Origin: Kineosporia babensis
GTDB taxonomy: Bacteria > Actinomycetota > Actinomycetes > Actinomycetales > Kineosporiaceae
DNA length: 64,000 nt
Assembly (NCBI RefSeq): GCF_021129305.1
Contig: NZ_JAJOMB010000009.1
Location: 186,001-250,000, forward strand
Reading direction: 5' to 3'
Below the pieces are notes generated by a model, which did not search any database, was not told the origin of the DNA, and was given only the letters and a program-made list of their open reading frames with translations. Shown one piece after another: positions 42,466 through 52,000 of the stretch. Position 1 is the stretch's first letter. The number at the start of each line of letters is the position of its first letter. The position numbers and the translations under genes were made by a program.

Positions 42466-43755
42466 TCAGTGCATCGCGTCCACGTGGGCCACCGGACGGC
42501 TGGGGAAGGTCTCCTTGGCCCGCATCACCAGCAGCAGCGCCACCGCGGTGAGCACCGCGCCGATCACCGGCAGGAGCACCAGATGGCCGTTGTGGAAAAG
42601 CCGTTCGCCCAGCAGGGCGCCGCTGCCGATGCCGATCTGGAAGGCCACCACCTGCACCGAGGCGGCCGCGTCCTTGGTGGTCGGGGCCCGGCGGATCACC
42701 GCGGCCTGCAACGCCATCGACAACGGGGAGGAGGCGTAACCCCAGAGGATCACGATCACCGCGGTGATCACCAGGCCCGGGGTGGTGACCAGCACCGCCA
42801 TCGACAGCGACATCAGGCCCAGGATGGTCATCGTCACCAGGTCGGGCCGACGGTCGATGAACCGCCCGGCGGTGAGGTTGCCGAGCACCCCGGCGATGCC
42901 GAAACCGAGCAGAAGCAGGGCCAGTGAGCTGCCGGTGATGCCCCCACCGCGCTCGGCCAGGGGCGCCACGTAGGTGTAGGCGGTGAACTGCCCGAGCACC
43001 GCGATCACCGTGATGGCGCAGCCGGGAACGGTTGCCTTGGAGACGATCTGGCGCCCTGCACTGGCGAACAGGCCGCCCAGGCTGGCTGCCGCGTCCTTCG
43101 GCAGGACCGGCAGGACGGGCACCACCAGCAGGATGCCGACCAGGCTGAGCGCACCCACCGCGGCCACGCTGACCACCGCGATCCGCCAGCTGCTGGCCTG
43201 ACCGATCACGGTGGCCAGGGGAGCACCCATCACCATCGCCAGGGCCGAGCCGGTGAACACCAGGCCCATCGCCTTGCCCGCCATCTGCGGCGGGGCCAGC
43301 CGGGAGGCGATCGGCGCGACGATCGCCCAGAACACGCCGTGGGCCGCGGCCGAGAACACCCGGGCCAGGGTGAGAACCAGGAACGAGGGGGCGAACGCGG
43401 CCATCAGCTGCGCCACCACGAACACCAGCAGCGTGGCCGCGAGCAGCCGGTGCCGGGGGAAACGCATGGTCAGGGCGGTCATCGGGATGGTGGTGACCGC
43501 GGCCACGGCGGCGTACGAGGTCAGCAGCAGACCGACCTGCGCCTGGGTGACGTCCAGGCCGGCGCTGATCTCCGGCAGCAGGCCGACCGGCATCATCTCG
43601 GCGGTGACGAAGATGAACGAACATGTCGCCAGGACGATCAAGGCGGCATAGTTGGGCCTGTCCGGCAGGCGGAACGCACTTGCCGGGGGCTGCTTGACCG
43701 GGGCCACCGGGTCAGGGAGAAGGGCATGGGTCTGGCTCAGGTCGGGGCTGGACAC
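42466..43755 (-). CDS. MFS transporter, sugar-efflux/arabinose-efflux type
   Basis: 429 aa, twelve helices. The first helix is followed by FVTAEMMPVGLLPEISAGLDVTQAQVGLLLTSYA, a segment typical of AraJ/SotB/YdhP-like sugar or drug efflux. ARVFSAAAHGVFWAIVAPIASRLAPP and MGLVFTGSALAMVMGAPLATVIGQ follow, as in that group. The GTG start (43755) is 51 bp from the divergent ROK gene, implying co-regulation. The stop is 4 bp from that of the convergent MFS. Confidence 0.87.
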   Translation of the reverse strand: MSSPDLSQTHALLPDPVAPVKQPPASAFRLPDRPNYAALIVLATCSFIFVTAEMMPVGLLPEISAGLDVTQAQVGLLLTSYAAVAAVTTIPMTALTMRFPRHRLLAATLLVFVVAQLMAAFAPSFLVLTLARVFSAAAHGVFWAIVAPIASRLAPPQMAGKAMGLVFTGSALAMVMGAPLATVIGQASSWRIAVVSVAAVGALSLVGILLVVPVLPVLPKDAAASLGGLFASAGRQIVSKATVPGCAITVIAVLGQFTAYTYVAPLAERGGGITGSSLALLLLGFGIAGVLGNLTAGRFIDRRPDLVTMTILGLMSLSMAVLVTTPGLVITAVIVILWGYASSPLSMALQAAVIRRAPTTKDAAASVQVVAFQIGIGSGALLGERLFHNGHLVLLPVIGAVLTAVALLLVMRAKETFPSRPVAHVDAMH

Positions 43756-43806
43756 ACGCTCGATATTAAACTCTGTTGTCGAGCAAAAACAGGGAGTGCT
43801 TCGGTC
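43756..43806. promoter_or_regulatory. Divergent promoter-operator between MFS and ROK genes
   Basis: Only 51 bp separate the two GTG starts. The interval is AT-rich for this genome and holds the inverted repeat GCTCGA / TCGAGC (43758-43763, 43779-43784) around TATTAAACTCTGTTG, with TAAACT as a possible -10 for the ROK gene. Confidence 0.45.
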
Positions 43807-44943
43807 GTGATCGGGACGAGGGCGTCCGAATTGCTCCGGGTGGTACACGAAAACCCCGACGTGACCCGCGCCGATGCGGCCCGTCTGGTCGGGATCGGCA
43901 CCGGTGCGGCCACCGAGCTGGTGGCGCGGCTCACAGCCGCCGAGCTGATCAGCGAGCGTCCCGCCGAGCCCTCCGGCCGCGGCCGGCCGACCACCGTTCT
44001 GCAGCCGCACCCCAAGGGGCCGCTGGTGCTGGCGGTGGCCTTCACGCACGAGTCCTGGCGGGCCGAGGTGGTTCAGCTGGGCGGTGCGGTGGTGGCCTGC
44101 GACGGCGACGAGGAGATGGCGCACGCCTACGGCGAGGGCGACCGGATCCTGGTCGAGGTGAAGGACCGGCTGACCCGCCTGCGGCGGCGGTTCCGGGGAC
44201 GGATCCGGGGCATGGGCGTCTCGGTGCCCGGCCTGGTGGCGATGGACCGGCTGGTGGAGGCGAGCACGCTGGGCTGGTCGGGGGTGAACCTGGCCACGCT
44301 GTGGCCGAATGCGCCGGTGACGGCGGTCGGGAACGACGCCACCTTCGCCGGGGCGGCCGAATCCCGGCGGGGCGCGGCGGTCGGGGCGGCCGTGGCCCTG
44401 CACATCCGGGTGGACGCGGGGCTGGGCGGGGCGCTGGTCGAGAACGGGCGGGTGCTGACCGGGGCGGTGGGGCTGGGCGGGGAGTTCGGGCACATCCCGT
44501 TCGGCGCAGACGACGTGGAGTGCCCGTGCGGGGCGCGGGGCTGCTGGGGGCCGAGTCTGGACGGGCACGCCCTGGCCCGGCTGCTGGACCATCCCGACCC
44601 CAAAGACCCGGTGGCCTATGCCCGGCGGGTGCTGGCGGCGGCCGCGACCGAGGCGGGGGAGCGGGAACGTCAGGCGGTCGAGGTGGTCGCCGCCCGCCTG
44701 GGCCGGGGCATTGCCGGGCTGGTCAATGCGATCGATCCGGACCTGGTGTCGGTCGGCGGGCTGGGGGTGGACTACCTGGCGGCTGCCTCGCGCTCGCTGG
44801 ACGATGCCTATCTGGCCGGGCTCATGGCTTTTCGCCGGTCGGACCCGCCACCGGTGGTGGCGGCGGAGCTTCTCGAGGGCGGTCCGGTGGCGGGTGCGGC
44901 CGAGGAGGCCTGGGCCCGGCTCTGGCCCCTGCTGCCTACCTGA
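43807..44943 (+). CDS. ROK-family transcriptional regulator
   Basis: 378 aa. An N-terminal winged helix (about 5-60: ASELLRVVHENPDVTRADAARLVGIGTGAATELVARLTAAELI) is joined to a ROK sugar-kinase fold. That fold has GMGVSVPGLVAMD, VGNDATFAGAAESRRGA, GLGGEFGHIPFG and the zinc knuckle CPCGARGCWG. NagC/XylR-like members bind a sugar or sugar phosphate and release DNA. The divergent efflux MFS is the likely target. The GTG start has AGGGAG 10 bp upstream, which is long. Confidence 0.88.
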   Translation: MIGTRASELLRVVHENPDVTRADAARLVGIGTGAATELVARLTAAELISERPAEPSGRGRPTTVLQPHPKGPLVLAVAFTHESWRAEVVQLGGAVVACDGDEEMAHAYGEGDRILVEVKDRLTRLRRRFRGRIRGMGVSVPGLVAMDRLVEASTLGWSGVNLATLWPNAPVTAVGNDATFAGAAESRRGAAVGAAVALHIRVDAGLGGALVENGRVLTGAVGLGGEFGHIPFGADDVECPCGARGCWGPSLDGHALARLLDHPDPKDPVAYARRVLAAAATEAGERERQAVEVVAARLGRGIAGLVNAIDPDLVSVGGLGVDYLAAASRSLDDAYLAGLMAFRRSDPPPVVAAELLEGGPVAGAAEEAWARLWPLLPT

Positions 44944-44946
44944 TCT

Positions 44947-45327
44947 TCAGGCCCCGGGCAGGTACAGGCAGAACGGGTGGCCGGACGGGTCCTGCAGCAC
45001 CCGCACGTCGTCCTGCGGCTGGAAGGTGGCCAGGGTGGCGCCGCACTCCAGTGCCCAGGCCACGGCCGGTTCCAGTTCCTGCACCAGGATGTCGAGATGG
45101 ACCTGCATCCGGACCTGCCCGTCAGCGGCCGGCCAGGCCGGGCGCACGTGCTCCTGCTCCAGTTGGAACGACAGCCCGGCACCGGTCGGGGCCTTGATCT
45201 TGCGCCAGTCGGGCAGCTCGTCCTGGTCCAGTTCCCAGCCCAGAAGCCTGAGGTAGAACTCCGAGAGCCCCTTCACGTCGTCGGTGTCGAGCACTGTGCT
45301 GGTCAGCGTCAGCGATGGTCTCGTCAT
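44947..45327 (-). CDS. VOC (glyoxalase/bleomycin-resistance) family protein
   Basis: 126 aa with the two beta-alpha-beta-beta-beta units of the VOC fold. These are LTLTSTVLDTDDVKGLSEFYLRLLGWEL in the first half, and QVHLDILVQELEPAVAWALECGATLA followed by VLQDPSGHPFCLY at the end. Metal-ligand positions include His of VHLD. Typical actinobacterial single-domain form, substrate unknown. Convergent with the ROK gene (3 bp between stops). Confidence 0.88.
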   Translation of the reverse strand: MTRPSLTLTSTVLDTDDVKGLSEFYLRLLGWELDQDELPDWRKIKAPTGAGLSFQLEQEHVRPAWPAADGQVRMQVHLDILVQELEPAVAWALECGATLATFQPQDDVRVLQDPSGHPFCLYLPGA

Positions 45328-45337
45328 GGGCCCAGTT

Positions 45338-45343
45338 TAGAAT
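45338..45343 (+). promoter_or_regulatory. -10 element for leaderless dehydratase transcript
   Basis: TAGAAT lies 7 nt before ATG 45351, and no Shine-Dalgarno is present between them. The transcript should start at or next to the start codon. Confidence 0.45.
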
Positions 45344-45350
45344 GCGGGGC

Positions 45351-46325
45351 ATGTCGGACGCTCCCGCAGTCACTTACGCAGATGTCGAGGCCGCCGCCGC
45401 CCGGATCCAAGGGTTCGTGCACCGCACCCCGATCGTCACCAGCCGCCGGATCGACGCCGCCGCCGGGGCCCAGATCTTCTTCAAGTGTGAGAACCTGCAG
45501 CGGATCGGGGCTTTCAAGATCCGCGGCGCGTACAACGCGATCGCCCGGCTGAGTCCTGAGCAGCAACGGAAGGGTGTGGTCGCGTTCTCGTCCGGCAACC
45601 ACGCGCAGGCCGTCGCCCTGGCCGCGCGGGCGCTCGGCGTTTCCGCCACGATCGTGATGCCGCACGACAGCCCGGCTTCAAAGCTGGCCGCCACCAAGGA
45701 GTACGGCGCCCAGGTCGTCGGCTACGACCGTTACACCGAAGACCGGCTGGCCATCGCGGCGAAGCTGGCCGAGGAGAAGGGCCTGAGTCTGGTGCCGCCG
45801 TTCGATCACCCGGATGTGATCGCCGGAGCGGGCACAGCGGCCAAAGAGCTGATTGAGGACGTCTCTGGGCTCGATGCGCTCTTCGTTCCGTTGGGCGGTG
45901 GTGGGCTTCTGTCCGGAACCGCGCTCAGTGCAAGGGCTCTGGCGCCGGGGATCGAGCTGTACGGGGTGGAGCCGGAGGCCGGGGACGACGGGGTGCAGTC
46001 GTTGCGGGCGGGCCGGATCGTCACCATCCCCACCCCGCAGACCATTGCCGACGGCGCCCAGACCACCTCGCTGGGACAGCACACCTTCCCGATCATCCGC
46101 GACCTGGTCGACGACGTGTTCACCGCTTCGGACGCCGAACTGGCCTCAGCCATGCGGCTTCTCGCGGTCAACGCCAAGCTCGTGGTGGAGCCCACCGGAG
46201 TGCTCGGCCTGGCCGCCGCGCTGCGCCGGGCCCCGGGTGACCTGGCGGGCGCGCGCATCGGCGTGGTGCTGACCGGCGGCAACGTCGACCTGGACCGCTA
46301 CGCCCAGCTGCTCACCAGCGTCTGA
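45351..46325 (+). CDS. Threonine/serine dehydratase, PLP fold type II
   Basis: 324 aa. It has KCENLQRIGAFKIRGAYNAIARL with the PLP-binding Lys (SFKIRG-type motif), SSGNHAQAVALAARALG, the phosphate-binding loop PLGGGGLLSG, and LTGGNVDLDRY at the end. It lacks the C-terminal ACT-like regulatory domain of IlvA, so it is the short catabolic TdcB/serine racemase-like type. It would convert Thr to 2-oxobutyrate or Ser to pyruvate. The chosen ATG gives a leaderless transcript. Confidence 0.9.
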   Translation: MSDAPAVTYADVEAAAARIQGFVHRTPIVTSRRIDAAAGAQIFFKCENLQRIGAFKIRGAYNAIARLSPEQQRKGVVAFSSGNHAQAVALAARALGVSATIVMPHDSPASKLAATKEYGAQVVGYDRYTEDRLAIAAKLAEEKGLSLVPPFDHPDVIAGAGTAAKELIEDVSGLDALFVPLGGGGLLSGTALSARALAPGIELYGVEPEAGDDGVQSLRAGRIVTIPTPQTIADGAQTTSLGQHTFPIIRDLVDDVFTASDAELASAMRLLAVNAKLVVEPTGVLGLAAALRRAPGDLAGARIGVVLTGGNVDLDRYAQLLTSV

Positions 46326-46330
46326 GATCG

Positions 46331-48277
46331 CTACGGGCGCCGCAGGTATTCGTTGCAGTCGGCCACCGGCATCGGCACGCTGTAGAACGAGCCCTGCGCG
46401 TGGTCGGCGCCCAGCGACGTGACCAGCTCCTGATCCGCCGCCGTCTCCACCCCTTCCACCGTGACCTGCATGCCCAGCCGGTGGGCGAGGGCGATGGTGG
46501 AGGCCAGCACGTCCCGCCGGCCCGAACCCGGGGCCGGCGGCTGCTGGCGCCCCGACCCGAACAACCGGCTGGCCCGGCGGACGGGTGCGGCGTCGGCCGG
46601 GCTCGGCAGCGGACGCTCGGCGGCCAGGAAGTCACCGGCCAGCTTCAGCGTGCGCACCCCCAGCCCGGGCAGCTCGGCCAGCCGGGCCAGGTGCGCCCGC
46701 CCGGTGCCGAAGTCGTCCAGGGCCAGGCTCACTCCGACGTGCGCCAGATCGCGGATCACCGCCTGGGCCGACGGATCGCCCAGCGCCGCGTGCTCGGTGA
46801 TCTCCAGCTGCAGCTGGTGCGGCGGTAGACCGGTGCTCTCCAGCACGGTGACCACGTGCCGCACCGTGGCCTGCTCGGTGAGCTGCTGCGGATCCAGGTT
46901 GACCGAAACCGCCGGGCCCCGCCCCAGCGACCGGTCCCAGGCCCGGGCCTGCCGGCAGGCCCGCTCCAGCACGCTGCGCCCGAGCTCCTCGATCAGCCCG
47001 GCCCGCTGGGCCAGCGGGATGAACGAGTCCGGCTCGAGCAGGCCCAGCCGCTCGTGTTCCCACCGGGCCAGCGCCTCGACCATCTCCACCCGGCCCGAGC
47101 GCAACCCGACGATCGGCTGGTAGTGCGCCAGCAGCCGTCCGGACGTGATCGCCCGGGGCAGCTCGGCGGCCAGCGTCAGCCCGGCGACCTGCTTGGCCGC
47201 CCGCTCGACCTCGAACAACGCGATCGAGCCGGTACCGCGCTCGCGGGCCCAGGCACCGGCCAGGCCCACGTCGCGCAGCACGGTCTCCGGATCGGCCGAG
47301 GCGGTCGGCCGGGACACCACGCCCACCGAGGGGGAGAGCACCATCGCCTGCTCGCCCAGGGCGATCGGGGCGCGGACCGCGTTCTGCGCCCCGGCCACCC
47401 GCTCGGCGACGCCCTCAGCGCTCGTGGTGTCGCCCGTCCGTTGCTGGTTGTGTCCCATCGACTGCACGCCGATCGCCGCGACGATGAACTCGTCGCGCCC
47501 GACCCGGCCGATCAGCTCCTGCTGGCCGGGGAACCGGGTCTGCAGACGCTCGGCCACGGTCCGCAGCAGCTGGTCGCCGACCGCCGGGCCGAACCCGCGG
47601 TCGAGCGGCTCGAACCCGCCCAGGGTGAGCAGGCAGACCCCGAGCACACCCGGCGGAGAGGTGGCCAGCAGCTCGGTCAGCGCGGCGGTGAAGCCCTTGC
47701 GGTTGAGCAGGCCGGTCAGCGGGTCGCGCAGCTCGGCCCGGCGCTGGTCGTCCCGCACCCGCTCCAGCGCCAGCAGCGCCGAGCTGCGGATCGCGTCCTG
47801 CTCCTCGAGCGTCTTGTCGCGCACCGCCCGCACGAAGCCGGCGCTGATCGCGGAGATCACCTCGGCGACCCGCTGCTGCAGCTCCTCGTCGTCGCCGCCG
47901 AGGAAGCGGCGGATGATCAGCGCGGTGGTGCGGCCCAGGGCGTCGGGGGCGCCGAAGCCCATCTGCACCAGCGCCTGGCCCAGTTCGGAAGCCGGGCCGG
48001 GGTCGAACTCCACGGCCCGCAGCGTCTCGATCAGCCGGATCGTCCAGCGGCGCAGGTCGGCCACCACCACCGTGCGGTCGGCCGCCACGAAGCCGGTGCC
48101 GGCCATCAGCCGGGCCCACTCCCAGGCGAACAGGGCGGTGTTGACCGAGGTGCCGTCCAGGGCGAGGACGTCCCGCTCGGCCGGGACCGGCGCCGCGGAC
48201 GTGCCGTTGCCGGACCCGTTGCTCTTGCCGTTCCCGTTGCCGCCGTCGGCCCCGACGGTCGGTGTGCTCTGGCTCAT
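46331..48277 (-). CDS. c-di-GMP phosphodiesterase with degenerate GGDEF and intact EAL
   Basis: 648 aa, soluble. A Gly/Asn-rich start (1-35) and a helical N-terminal domain (36-175) precede a GGDEF domain whose motif reads GRDEF (260-264), so cyclase activity is doubtful. The EAL domain (about 365-645) keeps Glu401, Asn460, Glu492, Asp521/Asp522, Lys545, Glu608 and Gln628, so it should cleave c-di-GMP to pGpG. About 40 low-complexity residues (551-590, Pro/Ala/Arg-rich) are inserted after Lys545. The start is ATG 48277 (MSQSTPTVGADG). Convergent with the dehydratase gene. Confidence 0.9.
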   Translation of the reverse strand: MSQSTPTVGADGGNGNGKSNGSGNGTSAAPVPAERDVLALDGTSVNTALFAWEWARLMAGTGFVAADRTVVVADLRRWTIRLIETLRAVEFDPGPASELGQALVQMGFGAPDALGRTTALIIRRFLGGDDEELQQRVAEVISAISAGFVRAVRDKTLEEQDAIRSSALLALERVRDDQRRAELRDPLTGLLNRKGFTAALTELLATSPPGVLGVCLLTLGGFEPLDRGFGPAVGDQLLRTVAERLQTRFPGQQELIGRVGRDEFIVAAIGVQSMGHNQQRTGDTTSAEGVAERVAGAQNAVRAPIALGEQAMVLSPSVGVVSRPTASADPETVLRDVGLAGAWARERGTGSIALFEVERAAKQVAGLTLAAELPRAITSGRLLAHYQPIVGLRSGRVEMVEALARWEHERLGLLEPDSFIPLAQRAGLIEELGRSVLERACRQARAWDRSLGRGPAVSVNLDPQQLTEQATVRHVVTVLESTGLPPHQLQLEITEHAALGDPSAQAVIRDLAHVGVSLALDDFGTGRAHLARLAELPGLGVRTLKLAGDFLAAERPLPSPADAAPVRRASRLFGSGRQQPPAPGSGRRDVLASTIALAHRLGMQVTVEGVETAADQELVTSLGADHAQGSFYSVPMPVADCNEYLRRP

Positions 48278-48801
48278 GCTGGCTCCGCCGTCCCTGATCG
48301 AGCGCGTGCCGTTCGCCCGGGATCTGATCCGCACCAGGTGTTGGGGTGTGCTCTGCGGGAACGCTCCGGCCTTCTCGGGCGTGGTGTTCACCGGATTCCC
48401 TCCACAACTGCGGACCGCGGCCGGTGGTCGGTGGGATGGTGCGTGGATGACGGACCACCCGGCAGCGGTCTCGGCCGTCACCCGAGCCTAATGGGTTGTT
48501 TTGCACATAAGTAGCTGAACCGGGCATCTGCCGGTGAGGTGCCGCTGACCTGCTTCGATGGCGCGGAAAAGGGATGAGCGGAGAGGCCCGGCCGGGACTT
48601 GACCGACGATGTCGGTGCAGCAGGAGTGCCATAACTCGGTTCGGACACGCTGAAGCTTTAACTCACAGTTGATGTCCACTACAGTGAGCGACGCCAGCTC
48701 GGATGGCAGGTGGAAACCCGGACGCGCCGCAGGGATCGCGACGCCGAGCTTCGGACCTGGGACCGGCGGGGTCCCCAGAACTGGTTGAGAGGGGCTTCTG
48801 C
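48278..48801. other. 524-bp divergent intergenic region
   Basis: There is no supported gene. It contains the upstream region of the EAL gene (-) on the left, and on the right a plausible + promoter at 48658-48685 for the repeat-protein operon. GC content drops near 48500 and 48650. Confidence 0.55.
48658..48685 (+). promoter_or_regulatory. Possible promoter of the 90-aa/1407-aa operon
   Basis: TTAACT (48658-48663) and TACAGT (48680-48685) are separated by 16 bp in a locally AT-richer stretch. The leader to GTG 48802 would be about 110 nt. Confidence 0.3.
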
Positions 48802-49074
48802 GTGCCGGGGGACCTTTCGCAGATCGATCTGTCGGGTGCTGCCCTGGGCGGCGCCGGAGTCCTTCTCGTCGTGCTCGGGTGTGTCGTGGTGCTTCTGGCC
48901 GCCCGCTACCGCCGGGAGAACGCCCAGCTGAGAGCGAGAAACACCGAGTTGTCGATGGAGAACGACCGCTGGCACGAGGATTTCGCCGCGGCGACCGGTG
49001 AGCTGACCGCCCTGCGTGAGGGCCTGCACGAGAACTGCGCCTACCGCCCGGCGCCACGAGCGGAGGCATCATGA
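48802..49074 (+). CDS. Small membrane protein with coiled coil
   Basis: 90 aa. One membrane helix at about 13-35 (GGAGVLLVVLGCVVVLLAA) is followed at once by a heptad-like helix (RYRRENAQLRARNTELSMENDRWHEDFAAATGELTALREGL) that should form a cytoplasmic coiled coil. GTG 48802 lies 7 bp after AGAGGGG. Its stop overlaps the start of the 1407-aa gene (ATGA), so the two are co-translated and may form a complex. No family recognised. Confidence 0.7.
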   Translation: MPGDLSQIDLSGAALGGAGVLLVVLGCVVVLLAARYRRENAQLRARNTELSMENDRWHEDFAAATGELTALREGLHENCAYRPAPRAEAS

Positions 49075-52000
49075 GTGACTGGTCGGCGCGGGCCGGGGAT
49101 TTCGCCGGCCGGATGTGGTCCGAGGCGGCCGATTCCGCCGGGCGGACCCGTGAGCAGATGGAGCAGCACCCGGAACTGACCGTGGCGGCCCTCGTCGTGT
49201 CGGGGTTCCTGCTGGTGCTGATCGGGCTGGTGGTCCGGGCGGGGCGGCGCAGTTCCCGCCGGCACCAGGCCGCGCAGCTGCGGGACGACCTGGTCGATGC
49301 CGTGCGGATGGGCGAGATCGACGTCGAGGACTTCCGGGTCTTCGCCATGATCGACTTCTGCGACCGGGCCGCCAAGGACGGCCGCGCACCCGAGTCCGGC
49401 CGGCACGCCAGCACCCGCCCGGTGCTGGACAGCGCCCTGGCCGGCAGCCTGATCAGTGCGGTGGGCCCGGGCAGTCTGCTGCCGCCGGGCGGGCCGTTCT
49501 GGCCCTACGCCTCGCCCGAGCCGGGTGAGGTCGAGGTCAGCGACGTCTGGGTGCGCGCCGTGAGTTTCCAGCGCCAGCTGATGGGTCGGCGCCGCAGCCG
49601 TACCGACGAGGCGATCGAGCCCGTCCCCACACCCGGATCAGGGCCGAGGCCACGGCGTTTGGTCTCGGTGCCCACCGGCGAGCTGCCGCTCGTGGGTGCT
49701 GGGGAGGCGGCCGGCGGACCTCTGTCGGCCGAGTCCGCCGCCGACTTCGCCCTGCTTGAGCAGGACGAGGCCGCCCGGGCCGAGCTCGAGGCGGTGCGGG
49801 CGCTCGAGGTCGTGCCCGAGCTGGAGAACTGGGAGGACACCGGCCCGACGCCGGTTGTTGACGAGACAGCAGAGGACGCGGGGGAGCCGGACCTGCACAC
49901 GACGAACGTTCTCGGGGTGGACGGGTTCGAACGGCCCGGCTCCGAGACGTTCGAGCGGGTTTCTGAGCAGGCTGCGCAGCGCGCGGCCGAGGAGGTTTCC
50001 GAGTGGGCACGGCCCGCTGAAGAACTTGCTCCCACTGAGGAGCCTGCTCCTGCGCCGGTTGCGGAGATCCCTTCGGAATGGGTTCCGCCGGCTGAGGCGG
50101 CCGTGGCTGTGCTCAACTCGGCCTGGGCCTCGAGCCGCTCGGGCCGCTCTGACAGCTCGGGCCGCGAGGATCTGGATGGTCCGGTCGATGCGCCGATTGC
50201 GGATGATGCACCGGTCGATGGGCAGGCGTCCGAACGTTTCTGGATGAGCGACCCGGTGGTGTTCTCCGCGGCTGATGCGGATGAGGAAAGTGACGCTGGG
50301 CAAGAGGTCTTGGCGGTCTTGGGTGAGGTTCGGTTCAGCGCTGAGGCCGCCGCGTCCGAGGCCACTCCGATCGCCGACTCCATCGTTGCGGGGGAGCGGG
50401 AGGACGAGGCGCCGGCAGAGAACCCGGCCGAGAATCTGGTCGAGGTTGGTCGCTCGGATGCCGGCGAACCTGCTGGCGCTGTGAACCTGGTCGAAGCTGA
50501 CCCGACGGTGGCCGGGGAGTCCGGAGGCGTCGCGGGTCCGATCGAGGAACTGGTCCGCAAGGCTGTGGCGACCGGCTTCGGTGCCTCCGAGATCGACATT
50601 CGCGGGGCCGAGGTTCACGAGGCTGATGTCTACGAGGCCGGTATGCACGAGGCCGGTTCTCGCGAGGTTGATGTCCGCCGGGCCGATGCCGTTGCGGGCG
50701 ATGCCGGTGCAGTCGATGTTCATGCAGTCGAGGTTCGGGCGGCCGACGTTCGTGCGGGCCAGACTCGTGCGGACCAGACTCGTGCCGACCAGACTCGGGA
50801 AGAGCAGACGCGGGAGGGCGAGGCGCGGGAGGATCATGTCCGCGGGGTTGAGCGTCGCCCGGCTGACACAGCGGATGCCGCCGCCCAGGGCGTTGAGACT
50901 TCGACGGCGAACGCCCGCGAGATCGACCTTCGCGAAGTTGACGTTCGCCGGGCCGAGGCCGACAGCGACGAAGCGGATGCTCGCCCCGCCGACGTCCCCT
51001 CGATCGAGTCTCCCGTTCCGGCCGGCGTTCGCCCTGAGGCACTGCCCACGGGCCGACCTTCGTCTGACGCGCAGTCATCGGCAGATCTGCAGTCGAGACC
51101 CAACCGGACGCCGAACTCGCATTCCGGCGCTCGGCAGTCGGCGAAGTTGTCGCCGGGGAGCCAGGCCCGCAAGGACCAAACGCCGACGAGCCCACGCGGT
51201 GCCATGTCCGGTCATCATTCCGGTGGACCGGCCCAGCGCGGCTTCGATCCTCTGGTCGACCCGCTGAACATCCCGGTCTTCGCTTCTGGGGACGCCCCTT
51301 CCGAGGAACTGGAGCCCGTCTTCCTGGCCGCGGCCGCCGCTCAGAAGGCCGCGGACAAGGCGAACCAGGAGAAGGCCCAGCAGGAAAAACTGATGCAGGA
51401 ACGGGTGGCCCGGCGCTGGGCGGCCCTCACCCAGGTGGCCAAGGAACGAGCTGCCGAGCAGGCCGCGGTCACCGCACTGCAGGACAAGACGTTCCGCCAG
51501 AACAAGCAGACCCCCGAACCCGTTTCAGCGGATGCCGGGGCCGGGCTCGTCGAGGCTGCCGCCGAAGTCAGGGCCGGAGCCGTCGCCGGAACCGACGTGG
51601 CCGAGACGCGTTCCATCGACCTGCGCCCGCTCGAAGCGCCGCAGCAGATCGACCTCACCGCGATCGAGCGACGGGCCGACCAGGGCGCTACCCGCAAGAT
51701 CGGGCGGACTGCCGGGCCGGTGCTGCAGCAGTCGATGATGGCTCCGGTGGCGCCGTCGCCCGCTGGTTCGGGGACGGCTCACCGTTCGGTGACCGAGCGG
51801 GTCACCGGACCGATCCCGATCGCCCCGCTCGCGTACGCGGCCAACGCCGAGCCCACCGATCGCTCCGGCCCCGGCAGCCAGGTTGGCCACGGCAGCGGGG
51901 TTGGTCATGGCACCGGGGTTGGTGGCGATGACCAGGTTGGTCATGGCAACGGGGTTGGTCACGGCAGCCGGGTTGGTGACGACGACCACCCAGGCCACGA

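Noticed and set aside
49505-50837. Long antisense frames inside the giant repeat gene, suggestive of overlapping genes
   Set aside because: Skewed codons and repeats keep all frames open; neither frame has a ribosome site or recognisable features.
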